Source: Thermococcus pacificus (GTDB lineage: Archaea > Methanobacteriota_B > Thermococci > Thermococcales > Thermococcaceae). From it: a stretch of DNA of 64,000 bases. The stretch covers positions 1,488,001-1,552,000 of the forward strand of contig NZ_CP015102.1 in NCBI RefSeq assembly GCF_002214485.1, given 5' to 3'. This document shows, in pieces, positions 8,580-15,866 of the stretch (positions within the stretch are counted from its first letter, which is position 1; every line of letters begins with the position of its first letter). The translations under genes were made by a program, and so were the position numbers. The notes below the pieces were generated by a model. It was not told the origin of the DNA and ran no database searches. It worked only from the letters and a program-made list of their open reading frames with translations.

Positions 8580-9596
8580 GTGGAGAGCCTGCTGGAACAG
8601 CTCAAGAAGTTTGGGTTCACAAAGTACGAAGCCCTTGCCTATATAACCCTCCTCACATACGGCCCCCTAACCGCTAGGGGTATTTCCCAGAGGGGTCAGA
8701 TTCCATACAACAGAACTTACGACGTCTTAACTTCCCTCAAAGAGAGGGGCTTCGTTGAGGAGCTGGAGGGCAAGGCCAGGACGTTCGTGGCGGTTGAGCC
8801 TGAAGTGGCATTCCACCGCTACAGCAGGTCGCTAAAGGAGCTGATAGACGATATCAAGAAGTTTGCAGAGAGCATGGGCGTCGAGGAACAGAAGCACGTG
8901 ATATGGCGGTTCTCATCCCCCGAGGAAGTCCTCCTGAGCCTGGAAACTATGATGAAGAAGGCAAAGTTCGAGTTCACACTGCTCGCTCCGAAGAGCTTCC
9001 TCCCAAAGGTCGAGGACGGGCTCAGAGAGCTTCTGGAGAAGGGGATCACAGTCTCCATCTACACGAACGGGGAGCCGGGCCTGGCCGCGGGGGGAAACGT
9101 CTTCATAAGACTGACCGACAAGATAGGGCACATAATCGCCATGAGGGACACCACTGAGGTTCTGGTCTCTCCCAGTCTAGTCTTCAACGTTGAGGAAGAG
9201 CTGCCCTCCGGCTTCAAGTCCAATTTCCCGGAGATAATATTCTCCTATTACATTTATCTCAGGGACATCCTCGAAGAATCAAAGCCCGTGGGTTTCGCGT
9301 TGAATGGAAACGGAGAGATGAGGTTCGCAGTGTTCTACCACGCCATTCAGGCAATTGAGAAGTTCCTCACAGGGGGTTTTGACGTGGACGCAGAAGTTCA
9401 CACGACCTCCGGAGAGGTTTTCAATGGGAAGGTTGTGGACTTCACGAACACCAAGATAATAAACAACTTCGTTCTGGACACCGGGGAGAGGAAAGCCCTC
9501 ATCGGAGGACCGTTCTCCATACTTGAGGAGTACGAGGCAGTCGGTGTCGTGCTCTATCCGAAGAAATCTCATCGCAGTGAAGATGTTCAGGGGTGA
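8580..9596 (+). CDS. TrmB-family sugar-responsive transcription regulator
   Basis: 338 residues, the same length as P. furiosus TrmB. An N-terminal winged helix (FTKYEALAYITLL, then IPYNRTYDVLTSL) is followed by a coiled linker and the large C-terminal sugar-binding domain. TrmB represses maltose/trehalose uptake genes and lets go when sugar binds. GTG 8580 lies two bases beyond the kinase stop, with GGTGAGGT upstream. It most likely acts on the palindrome at 3339-3351 in front of its own operon. Confidence 0.88.
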   Translation: MESLLEQLKKFGFTKYEALAYITLLTYGPLTARGISQRGQIPYNRTYDVLTSLKERGFVEELEGKARTFVAVEPEVAFHRYSRSLKELIDDIKKFAESMGVEEQKHVIWRFSSPEEVLLSLETMMKKAKFEFTLLAPKSFLPKVEDGLRELLEKGITVSIYTNGEPGLAAGGNVFIRLTDKIGHIIAMRDTTEVLVSPSLVFNVEEELPSGFKSNFPEIIFSYYIYLRDILEESKPVGFALNGNGEMRFAVFYHAIQAIEKFLTGGFDVDAEVHTTSGEVFNGKVVDFTNTKIINNFVLDTGERKALIGGPFSILEEYEAVGVVLYPKKSHRSEDVQG

Positions 9597-9601
9597 GTGT
9601 G

Positions 9602-10720
9602 ATGGCTGGGGTTAGGCTGGAGAACGTGTGGAAGATATTTGGGGGGTTTGAGGCTGTTAAGGACATGAACCTTGACATTAAGGATGGGGAATTCATGATT
9701 CTCTTGGGCCCGAGTGGGTGTGGTAAAACAACCACGCTTAGGATGATAGCGGGTCTAGAAGAACCCAGCAAGGGGCAAATCTACATCGGCGACAAACTAG
9801 TCGCCGACCCAGAAAAAGGAGTCTTCGTGCCACCCAAAGATAGAGACATTGCCATGGTCTTCCAGAGCTATGCTCTCTACCCGCACATGACGGTTTACGA
9901 CAACATAGCCTTCCCACTAAAACTCAGGAAAGTTCCGAAGAGTGAGATTGACCAGCGTGTTAGAGAAGTTGCGGAAATGCTTGGGTTGAGTGAACTCCTG
10001 AACAGAAAACCCAGAGAGCTCAGTGGAGGTCAAAGGCAGCGTGTGGCTTTGGGGAGGGCTATAGTCAGGCGGCCCAAAGTCTTCCTCATGGACGAGCCGT
10101 TGAGTAACCTGGACGCTAAGTTGAGGGTTAAAATGCGTGCGGAATTGAAGAGACTCCAGAAGCAGCTTGGCGTGACAACGATTTACGTGACTCACGATCA
10201 GGTTGAAGCAATGACAATGGGCGATAGGATAGCAGTAATCAACCAGGGGCAGCTTCAGCAGGTTGGAACGCCGGAAGAGGTTTACGACAGGCCGGCTAAT
10301 ACCTTCGTGGCCGGCTTCATTGGAAGCCCGCCAATGAACTTCATGAGCGCGAGCATTACAGAGGAAGGCTTCGCGGACTTTGGGGAGTTCCAACTTAAAC
10401 TCCTGCCTGATCAGGTTGAAGTCCTCGAGGAGGCCGGCTTGATTGGGAAGGAAGTGATCTTCGGAATCCGCCCGGAGGACGTGTACGATGCGTTCTTCGC
10501 GCAGGTCAAGATTCCTGGGGAGAACATGGTCAGGGCGTTGGTTGAGATTATGGAGAACCTCGGTGGGGAGAAGGTTGTTCACCTGAGGGTTGGGGACGTT
10601 GCCCTCGTGGGTAAGTTCCCTGCGGAGTCGAAGGTCAGTGAGGGCGAGGAAGTGGACATAGTCTTTGATATGAAAAAAATCCACATCTTCGAGAAAGGAA
10701 GTGGAAAAGCGATATTCTGA
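9602..10720 (+). CDS. MalK-type sugar ABC transporter ATPase
   Basis: 372 residues. Walker A GPSGCGKTT, Q-loop VFQSYALYPHM, signature LSGGQRQR, Walker B VFLMDEPLSNLDAK and switch THDQ are all intact, followed by the C-terminal OB-fold regulatory domain (FGIRPEDV). It energises the MalF/MalG-type permeases encoded upstream. Start ATG 9602 follows GGGGTGAG; GTG 9593 overlaps the trmB stop. By eye its codon choice is somewhat different from the flanking genes, with more G/T wobble, consistent with a separate history. Confidence 0.92.
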   Translation: MAGVRLENVWKIFGGFEAVKDMNLDIKDGEFMILLGPSGCGKTTTLRMIAGLEEPSKGQIYIGDKLVADPEKGVFVPPKDRDIAMVFQSYALYPHMTVYDNIAFPLKLRKVPKSEIDQRVREVAEMLGLSELLNRKPRELSGGQRQRVALGRAIVRRPKVFLMDEPLSNLDAKLRVKMRAELKRLQKQLGVTTIYVTHDQVEAMTMGDRIAVINQGQLQQVGTPEEVYDRPANTFVAGFIGSPPMNFMSASITEEGFADFGEFQLKLLPDQVEVLEEAGLIGKEVIFGIRPEDVYDAFFAQVKIPGENMVRALVEIMENLGGEKVVHLRVGDVALVGKFPAESKVSEGEEVDIVFDMKKIHIFEKGSGKAIF

Positions 10721-11085
10721 ATTTCACCGGAAGATCCAGACGCTTTTCTTTCCTATTATCTCCTCCCTGCTCTTCTCTTCCTTTAGATACCGTTGACCAT
10801 TCAGAGGTACCTCATCTTCGCCGTAGCCCACGGATGGTTGTGGCTCTGAAAGCTCCCACACAAGGTCGCGGCCCCTGCATCATTCATAGGGACAAGCAAC
10901 TTCTTTGGGTTGGGTATTGTGGTGGCGATAGCTCTCTTCTTCTCCTGCGAGCGGAGGGCCAGGATAGCACACAACTTCAGGGGCAGGGGCGTGTAATAGC
11001 GCAAGTGAAAACCAGGATTTTGAAAGTTTTTTCACCTAATTTCTTTTAAACCCGGCCCTATCATCTCCGTATGGGGGTGAGGGGC
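10721..11085. other. Intergenic region with gene debris right of the sugar operon
   Basis: Contains short broken reading frames, for example a hydrophobic stretch [15 protein letters not shown] followed by HNFRGRGV and a stop at about 10993-10995. This looks like the C-terminal end of a membrane protein whose front is lost. It carries the right copy of the 26-bp repeat. The promoter of the glutaredoxin-like gene lies near its right end. Confidence 0.4.
10970..10995 (+). repeat. Right copy of a 26-bp repeat flanking the sugar operon
   Basis: Matches 3167-3192 with one mismatch, in the same orientation. It lies 250 bp beyond the stop of the MalK-type gene, inside gene debris ending HNFRGRGV. 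Direct repeats on both sides of the operon would be expected if it was inserted or excised by recombination at duplicated sequence. Confidence 0.7.
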
Positions 11086-11445
11086 ATGGACGAGCTGGAA
11101 ATGATACGGCGCAAGAAGATGCTCGAACTGATGAAAAAGGCGGGAATGATTGAGGTCAAACCCAGGGAACCAAAGGTCGTCATAGAGGTCATAACTTCCC
11201 CCGGCTGTCCTTACTGCCCGATAGCGTGGGCGATGGCCCAGGAACTTGAGAGGAAGTACGAGGGCGTCGTCGCGAGAGAGCTGAGCGTCGCGACGCCGGA
11301 GGGCAGGAGAAAGGCCATAGAGCACAACATAATGGGCACGCCAACGATACTGATAAACAACCGCGTGGAGTTCATAGGCGTCCCGAACTTCGCTGAGTTT
11401 GAGAGGAGGGTTAGGGAATTGCTGAGTGCCAGTAGAAAACCTTAG
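11086..11445 (+). CDS. Glutaredoxin/thioredoxin-like protein with CPYC motif
   Basis: 119 residues. A charged helical N-terminal extension (about 30 residues) precedes one thioredoxin fold with SPGCPYCP and the cis-proline segment MGTPTILIN. Probable cytoplasmic thiol-disulfide exchange protein; no signal peptide. Start ATG 11086 follows GGTGAGGGG; the ATG at 11071 lies before that site. It precedes the rubredoxin reductase gene, which fits a redox neighbourhood. Confidence 0.8.
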   Translation: MDELEMIRRKKMLELMKKAGMIEVKPREPKVVIEVITSPGCPYCPIAWAMAQELERKYEGVVARELSVATPEGRRKAIEHNIMGTPTILINNRVEFIGVPNFAEFERRVRELLSASRKP

Positions 11446-11455
11446 GTTTGAGATT

Positions 11456-11465
11456 CTTTTTTAAC
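11456..11465 (+). promoter_or_regulatory. TATA box of the rubredoxin reductase gene, probable leaderless transcript
   Basis: TTTTTTTAAC lies about 30 bp before ATG 11494. With initiation 24-27 bp downstream the transcript would begin within about 10 bases of the start codon. No purine-rich ribosome site precedes that ATG, which fits a leaderless mRNA. Confidence 0.5.
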
Positions 11466-11493
11466 GTCATCTCCCTAATTCCTATCGATACCT

Positions 11494-12579
11494 ATGAAGG
11501 TCGTTATCGTTGGCAACGGGCCCGGAGGAGTTGAGCTTGCTAAAAACCTGTCCGGGGAGTTTGAGGTCGCGGTAATCGAGAGGGAGGAGCTACCGCACTA
11601 TTCCAAGCCGATGCTGAGCCACTACATAGCAGGTTTTCTGCCCGAGGAGAAGCTCTTCCCCCTTCCCTCTGACTGGTACGAGAAGAGGGGAATTGATCTG
11701 CACCTTGGAACCAGTGCTGTCCTCATAGACCGGGCAAAGAGGGTTCTCGTAACTTCAAAGGGCGCGTTCCCCTACGACGCCCTGGTTCTGGCGACGGGGG
11801 CGAGGGCAAGGGAACCAGCTTTTCAAGGAAAGGAGCATATGCTCACCCTGAGAACCTTCGGCGATGCGAGGAGGATAAAGGAGAAACTTGAGGAAGAGGG
11901 CGAGATGGTAATCCTCGGCGGTGGCTTCATAGCCCTCGAACTTGCGGGCAACGTTGCAAAGGCAGGCTATAAGGTTAAGCTCGTCCACAGAAAGAGGAAC
12001 CTCCTCAGGCTCGATGAGGAGCTCAGCGAGAGGATAAGGGAGGAACTTGAGGGGATTGGCGTTGAATTCCACCTTGAAACGAACGTCCTGAGCGCCAGTG
12101 AGAACGGCCTCAACACGGACAGGGGACATATCCCCGGCAGGCTCAAGGTCTGCGCCTTTGGGATAGTCCCCAACAAAGAGCTCGCCGTCAGGAGCGGGAT
12201 ACACGCGGGACGGGGAATTCTAATAGACGACCGCTTCAGAACTTCTGCAGAGGACGTCTACGCCATAGGCGACTGCGCTGAGTACAATGGAATAATATGC
12301 GGAACGGCGAAGGCCGCGACGGAGCATGCTAAGGTGCTGGCGAACCTTCTGAGGGGTGTTGAGGACCGCTACGACTTCAACTTCCGCTCGACGGTCTTCA
12401 AGTTCGCCGACATGAACATCGCCCTGATAGGCAGAACCCAGGGAGAGGGGAAGTGGCTCGATGAGGAGACTAAGGTATTCTACGAAGATGGGAAGGCCGT
12501 CGGCGCCGTGGTTCTGGGCAACGTCAGGAGGGCTTTCAGGCTCGAAAATGCTATCAGAGAGGGATTACCTATTGACTGA
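11494..12579 (+). CDS. NAD(P)H:rubredoxin oxidoreductase, FAD-dependent
   Basis: 361 residues, close to the 359 of P. furiosus [14 protein letters not shown] near the N-terminus binds FAD, the central [12 protein letters not shown] binds NAD(P)H, and [11 protein letters not shown] is the second FAD contact. It passes electrons from NAD(P)H to rubredoxin, which reduces superoxide reductase and rubrerythrin, all encoded just downstream. Start ATG 11494 has no ribosome site, so leaderless translation is likely. Confidence 0.9.
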   Translation: MKVVIVGNGPGGVELAKNLSGEFEVAVIEREELPHYSKPMLSHYIAGFLPEEKLFPLPSDWYEKRGIDLHLGTSAVLIDRAKRVLVTSKGAFPYDALVLATGARAREPAFQGKEHMLTLRTFGDARRIKEKLEEEGEMVILGGGFIALELAGNVAKAGYKVKLVHRKRNLLRLDEELSERIREELEGIGVEFHLETNVLSASENGLNTDRGHIPGRLKVCAFGIVPNKELAVRSGIHAGRGILIDDRFRTSAEDVYAIGDCAEYNGIICGTAKAATEHAKVLANLLRGVEDRYDFNFRSTVFKFADMNIALIGRTQGEGKWLDEETKVFYEDGKAVGAVVLGNVRRAFRLENAIREGLPID

Positions 12580-12615
12580 AGTGAGAAGTTCTCCAAACCT
12601 TTGGTTTGGAAAACT

Positions 12616-12624
12616 GTTATATAC
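12616..12624 (+). promoter_or_regulatory. TATA box of the rubrerythrin gene
   Basis: GTTATATAC lies 50 bp before ATG 12673, after an A/T-rich BRE-like tract. The expected start is near 12645, leaving a leader that includes the GGTGATA ribosome site. Confidence 0.6.
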
Positions 12625-12672
12625 TCTAAGCGGTGAATATATCAGTGCAATGATGTTCTTTGGTGATACGGT

Positions 12673-13188
12673 ATGGTAGTGAAGAGGAAAATGACCCGGA
12701 AGTTTTTGGAGGACGCCTTCGCAGGCGAAAGTATGGCCCACATGAAGTATTTGATTTTCGCAGAGCAGGCCGAGAGGGAAGGATACCCGAACATAGCCAA
12801 GCTCTTCAGGGCTATCGCCCATGCAGAGTTCGTCCACGCGAAGAACCACTTCATAGCCCTCGGAAACCTGGATAAGACCCCCGAAAACCTTCAGGCGGGA
12901 ATAGACGGTGAGACCTTCGAGGTCGAGGAGATGTATCCTGTCTACAAGAACACCGCCGAGTTTCAGGGCGAGAAGGATGCCGTGAGAACGACGCACTATG
13001 CCCTCGAGGCCGAGAAGATACACGCGGAGCTCTACAAGAAGGCTAAGGAGAAGGCCGAGAGCGGTGAGGACATCGAGATAAAGAGGGTCTACATCTGCCC
13101 GGTCTGCGGCTACACCGCGGTCGACGAGGTTCCTGAGTACTGCCCCGTCTGCGGAGCCCCTAGGGATAAGTTCGTGGTCTTCGAATGA
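12673..13188 (+). CDS. rbr: Rubrerythrin
   Basis: 171 residues. A ferritin-like four-helix domain with Glu and ExxH di-iron ligands (AHAEFVHAKNHF, YALEAEKIHAEL) is followed by a rubredoxin domain with YICPVCGY and YCPVCGAPRDKF. Rubrerythrin reduces hydrogen peroxide to water in the cytoplasm using electrons from rubredoxin. GGTGATA precedes the start. It has its own TATA box and lies between the rubredoxin reductase and rubredoxin genes. Confidence 0.95.
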   Translation: MVVKRKMTRKFLEDAFAGESMAHMKYLIFAEQAEREGYPNIAKLFRAIAHAEFVHAKNHFIALGNLDKTPENLQAGIDGETFEVEEMYPVYKNTAEFQGEKDAVRTTHYALEAEKIHAELYKKAKEKAESGEDIEIKRVYICPVCGYTAVDEVPEYCPVCGAPRDKFVVFE

Positions 13189-13268
13189 ACCTTTCGTTTT
13201 TTGATTCTACAAGTTTGAACCGCAAACCTTATAAGGACGACCTAATAACATTAGGATGGTGAAAGAAA

Positions 13269-13430
13269 ATGGCGAAGTGGAAGTGTATAGTCTGTGGATA
13301 CATCTACGACGAGGATGAGGGCGACCCCGACACGGGGGTTGAGCCCGGGACCAAGTTTGAAGACCTTCCGGACGACTGGGTCTGCCCGCTCTGCGGCGCG
13401 CCAAAGGATATGTTTGAGAAGATAGAGTGA
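13269..13430 (+). CDS. rub: Rubredoxin
   Basis: 53 residues, the normal length. Two CxxCG knuckles, [16 protein letters not shown] and [13 protein letters not shown], hold one iron. It shuttles electrons from NAD(P)H:rubredoxin reductase to superoxide reductase and rubrerythrin. GGTGAAAG precedes ATG 13269. The superoxide reductase start lies 10 bp after its stop, so the two are co-transcribed. Confidence 0.95.
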   Translation: MAKWKCIVCGYIYDEDEGDPDTGVEPGTKFEDLPDDWVCPLCGAPKDMFEKIE

Positions 13431-13440
13431 GGTGGTCGAG

Positions 13441-13788
13441 ATGCTTAGCGGAACCATAAAGAGTGGAGACTGGAAGGGAGAGAAGCACGTTCCCGTTATA
13501 GAGTACGAGAAGGAAGGAAACCTCGTCAAGGTCGAGGTCAGCGTCGGCAAGGAGATACCCCACCCGAACACCCCGGAGCACCACATCGCTTGGATCGAGC
13601 TCTACTTCCACCCCGAGGGGGAGAACTTCCCCATAATGGTCGGCAGGGTGGCCTTTACAAACCACAGCGACCCGCTCACCGAGCCGAGGGCGGCCTTCTT
13701 CTTCAGGACAGAGAAGAAGGGCAAGCTCTATGCCCTGAGCTACTGTAACATCCACGGCCTCTGGGAGAACGAAGTCACCCTCGAGTGA
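13441..13788 (+). CDS. sor: Superoxide reductase (neelaredoxin type)
   Basis: 115 residues. Ligands of the Fe(His)4Cys site are visible: GEKHVPVIEY (Glu14 and His16), HPNTPEHHI and the C-terminal CNIHGLW. It reduces superoxide to peroxide without making oxygen, with rubredoxin as donor. It is a few residues shorter than the P. furiosus protein because of a loop deletion before TEPRAAFFF. ATG 13441 follows GGTGGTCGAG; GTG 13432 is less likely. Confidence 0.95.
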   Translation: MLSGTIKSGDWKGEKHVPVIEYEKEGNLVKVEVSVGKEIPHPNTPEHHIAWIELYFHPEGENFPIMVGRVAFTNHSDPLTEPRAAFFFRTEKKGKLYALSYCNIHGLWENEVTLE

Positions 13789-13927
13789 CTTCGCGCCCCA
13801 ACTCCCATTCTATACTTTTCTTGTGCAGGCACAGCCCATCTGGTGCGTTTAATCATAGGAAAGTTTATTACAATCCTGCACGTTAGGTTCATTGTTGAAC
13901 TCTAAAGATCGATCGGTGATGTCTGAG

Positions 13928-14533
13928 ATGAACATCTATTTTACGACAATGGCCGCCGGTGGAATGCTGGTGCTTCTGGGAATATTTCTGACGTGGAACC
14001 TTGCTAGAGTTGTTGAGAAGTTCAGAACGGGTAAGAAGAGACTCTCATGGCTGGTTCTCCTCGGGGGCCTTCTGACAGCCATGGGATTCATCCCCGCTGT
14101 TGCCATGGCGGATTCCAGCGTGATTGTATGGGCAGTCATTCTCGGGCCAGTTCTTATAAGCTACGCTCTCTCTGAGAGCGGGCTTGTCAGGGCAAACCTG
14201 GAAATGTTGCTCCAGGTGGGTGTGGTAATCGCTTCTCTTGTGCTCCAGAGTGGAGACTATATCGCCATTGCTGAGTCGTTCTCTGCCGTGTCAATAATTC
14301 TCCTGATAAACGCAGTCGCGTTCTACATTCACACCCCACCCGGAATATCCCGGACTTCGAAGGCTGCAGCTTGGCTCTTCGCCATCTTCGTTCTCCTGAA
14401 CGCGTGGGGGCGGGGAAATCCCTACGTTCTCAGCATCTACATCCTCTCAATGTTTCTGTGGATCTCAGCTCTTGTCAGGCTTCATTTTATCGCAAGGGAC
14501 CGGTTCTACAGAAATGCCCAGGAAGACTTATAA
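13928..14533 (+). CDS. Multi-spanning membrane protein of unknown function
   Basis: About 201 residues with six or seven hydrophobic segments and short charged loops such as KFRTGKKRLSW. I do not recognise a family or catalytic motif. ATG 13928 is chosen because GGTGATG lies seven bases upstream; ATG 13919 overlaps that site. The gene sits alone between the superoxide reductase operon and the MIP18-like pair. Confidence 0.7.
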   Translation: MNIYFTTMAAGGMLVLLGIFLTWNLARVVEKFRTGKKRLSWLVLLGGLLTAMGFIPAVAMADSSVIVWAVILGPVLISYALSESGLVRANLEMLLQVGVVIASLVLQSGDYIAIAESFSAVSIILLINAVAFYIHTPPGISRTSKAAAWLFAIFVLLNAWGRGNPYVLSIYILSMFLWISALVRLHFIARDRFYRNAQEDL

Positions 14534-14565
14534 CCGTACACCCGTAGGAAAGAGTGGTGAGAAAA

Positions 14566-14925
14566 ATGAAGGTTTACATGCCAGACCGCGAGTGGCCCGA
14601 GCACTACAAACCGGTTCTTGAGGAGCTCGCCAAGATAACGGACCCAGTTACAGGGGGCGACATTCTGGATTCTGGTGTTATAGCCGGCCTTGAGGTCTCA
14701 GATGACACCCTGAAGGTCTGGCTCAAATTTGAGAGCCACGCCGAGTACAACATAACGGGTGAGAGCGCGATAGCATACTCCAAGATAATTGGCGACATAA
14801 TGGAGCGCTTCGCCCTCGTGAAGTTCCAGAACGTCTACGTCTACGACCTCAAGAACAACCCTGTTGGTGTCTTCGAGAATAAGAAAGGATATACCATAGA
14901 GGACATAAGCCCGGAGCGGGCCTGA
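14566..14925 (+). CDS. MIP18/DUF59-like (FSCA) protein
   Basis: 119 residues. The stretch ITDPVTGGDILDSGVIAGLEV resembles the MIP18/DUF59 signature (DPE-x-DIVxLGLV), although Thr-Gly replaces the usual Glu-acid pair. Members help load iron-sulfur clusters. The signature is atypical, so function is uncertain. The stop is 1 bp from the next start, which encodes a second family member; the two may form a heteromer (inference). ATG 14566 follows GGTGAGA. Confidence 0.65.
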   Translation: MKVYMPDREWPEHYKPVLEELAKITDPVTGGDILDSGVIAGLEVSDDTLKVWLKFESHAEYNITGESAIAYSKIIGDIMERFALVKFQNVYVYDLKNNPVGVFENKKGYTIEDISPERA

Positions 14926-14926
14926 G

Positions 14927-15307
14927 ATGGGACTTTTGGGCATCTTCAAAAAACCCGCCAAAAGGCCCAAGAAAGGTCCCAGGGAGGACCTTCCGCCCGA
15001 AGTTAGGCGCGTTGTCGAGGTTCTGCGCTCTGTGAAGGACCCCGAGACCGAGCTCAACATCGTGGATGAGGGGCTCCTCTATGGCCTGACGGTCGAGGGG
15101 GATAAAGTTCAAGCCTTCCTACTGCTGGCGCGCTCGACGCCGGAGTGCCACTTCTGCCAGAGCATAGCGGTGAACGTCCAGCGGAGGATTCTGAGAGACA
15201 TCGTTGATGTTCTGAGGAAGGAAGGGTTTAAGAGGATTGAAGTGTATAACGAAATTGGGCTTTTGCTCGAAGAATGGGGTGATAAAGATGGTTCCGCCGG
15301 AACTTGA
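14927..15307 (+). CDS. MIP18/DUF59 family iron-sulfur assembly protein
   Basis: 126 residues. A basic N-terminal tail rich in Lys and Pro precedes a canonical FSCA domain: SVKDPETELNIVDEGLLYGL, then TPECHFCQSIA with two cysteines. The family works in iron-sulfur cluster maturation. It starts just after the stop of its paralogue, without a clear ribosome site, suggesting translational coupling. The last 20 bp overlap the ferritin-like gene that follows. Confidence 0.75.
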   Translation: MGLLGIFKKPAKRPKKGPREDLPPEVRRVVEVLRSVKDPETELNIVDEGLLYGLTVEGDKVQAFLLLARSTPECHFCQSIAVNVQRRILRDIVDVLRKEGFKRIEVYNEIGLLLEEWGDKDGSAGT

Positions 15308-15812
15308 AGAGGGGCTTCCCCTCGAAAGGATTAGGGACTTCTCGCTTGAAGAACTGTTGGGAATGGCCATAAAGGCCGAGATAGGTTCGAGAAAGTTTTA
15401 TGAGAGCCTTGCGGAGAGGATAGACATCCAGGAGCTCAAGAACAAGATAGAGTGGCTCGCCGGAGAGGAAAAGAAGCACGAGGAGCTTTTGAGGAAAATC
15501 TACGCCAACATGTTCCCGGGGAAGGAAATCGTCTTCCCCAATGAGCACATAGGACCTGAGCTCCAGCCAGTTGCCAGACAGCTTCACGGCGTGGAGGACA
15601 TAATAGACTTAATCCGCTGGGCCATGAAGGCAGAGGAGATAGCGGCAAAGTTCTACGCCGAGCTTGAAAAGATGGTGGACACCGAGGAGAAGAAGAGGCT
15701 CATGCGCTACCTCAGCGACATGGAGTGGGGCCACTACTACAACCTCAAGGCCGAGTATGAGCTACTCCTCGACTGGGCCATGTACAGCCAGATGATGAAC
15801 GTCGGGCCGTGA
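15288..15812 (+). CDS. Rubrerythrin-like ferritin-superfamily protein
   Basis: 174 residues, helical. Two similar halves each carry an E..(Y/F)Y and ExxH pattern: AEIGSRKFYESLAE with GEEKKHEELL, then AEEIAAKFYAELE with MEWGHYYNL, giving a di-iron four-helix bundle. There is no rubredoxin domain. Peroxide or iron handling is likely. ATG 15288 follows GGTGATAA and overlaps the upstream gene by 20 bp. Close relatives lie at 28695 and 33533. Confidence 0.75.
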   Translation: MVPPELEEGLPLERIRDFSLEELLGMAIKAEIGSRKFYESLAERIDIQELKNKIEWLAGEEKKHEELLRKIYANMFPGKEIVFPNEHIGPELQPVARQLHGVEDIIDLIRWAMKAEEIAAKFYAELEKMVDTEEKKRLMRYLSDMEWGHYYNLKAEYELLLDWAMYSQMMNVGP

Positions 15813-15866
15813 GCCTTCATACTTCTAATTTTGCTTTAACTCCGGACGTCAAAAGATTTCCTTAGT

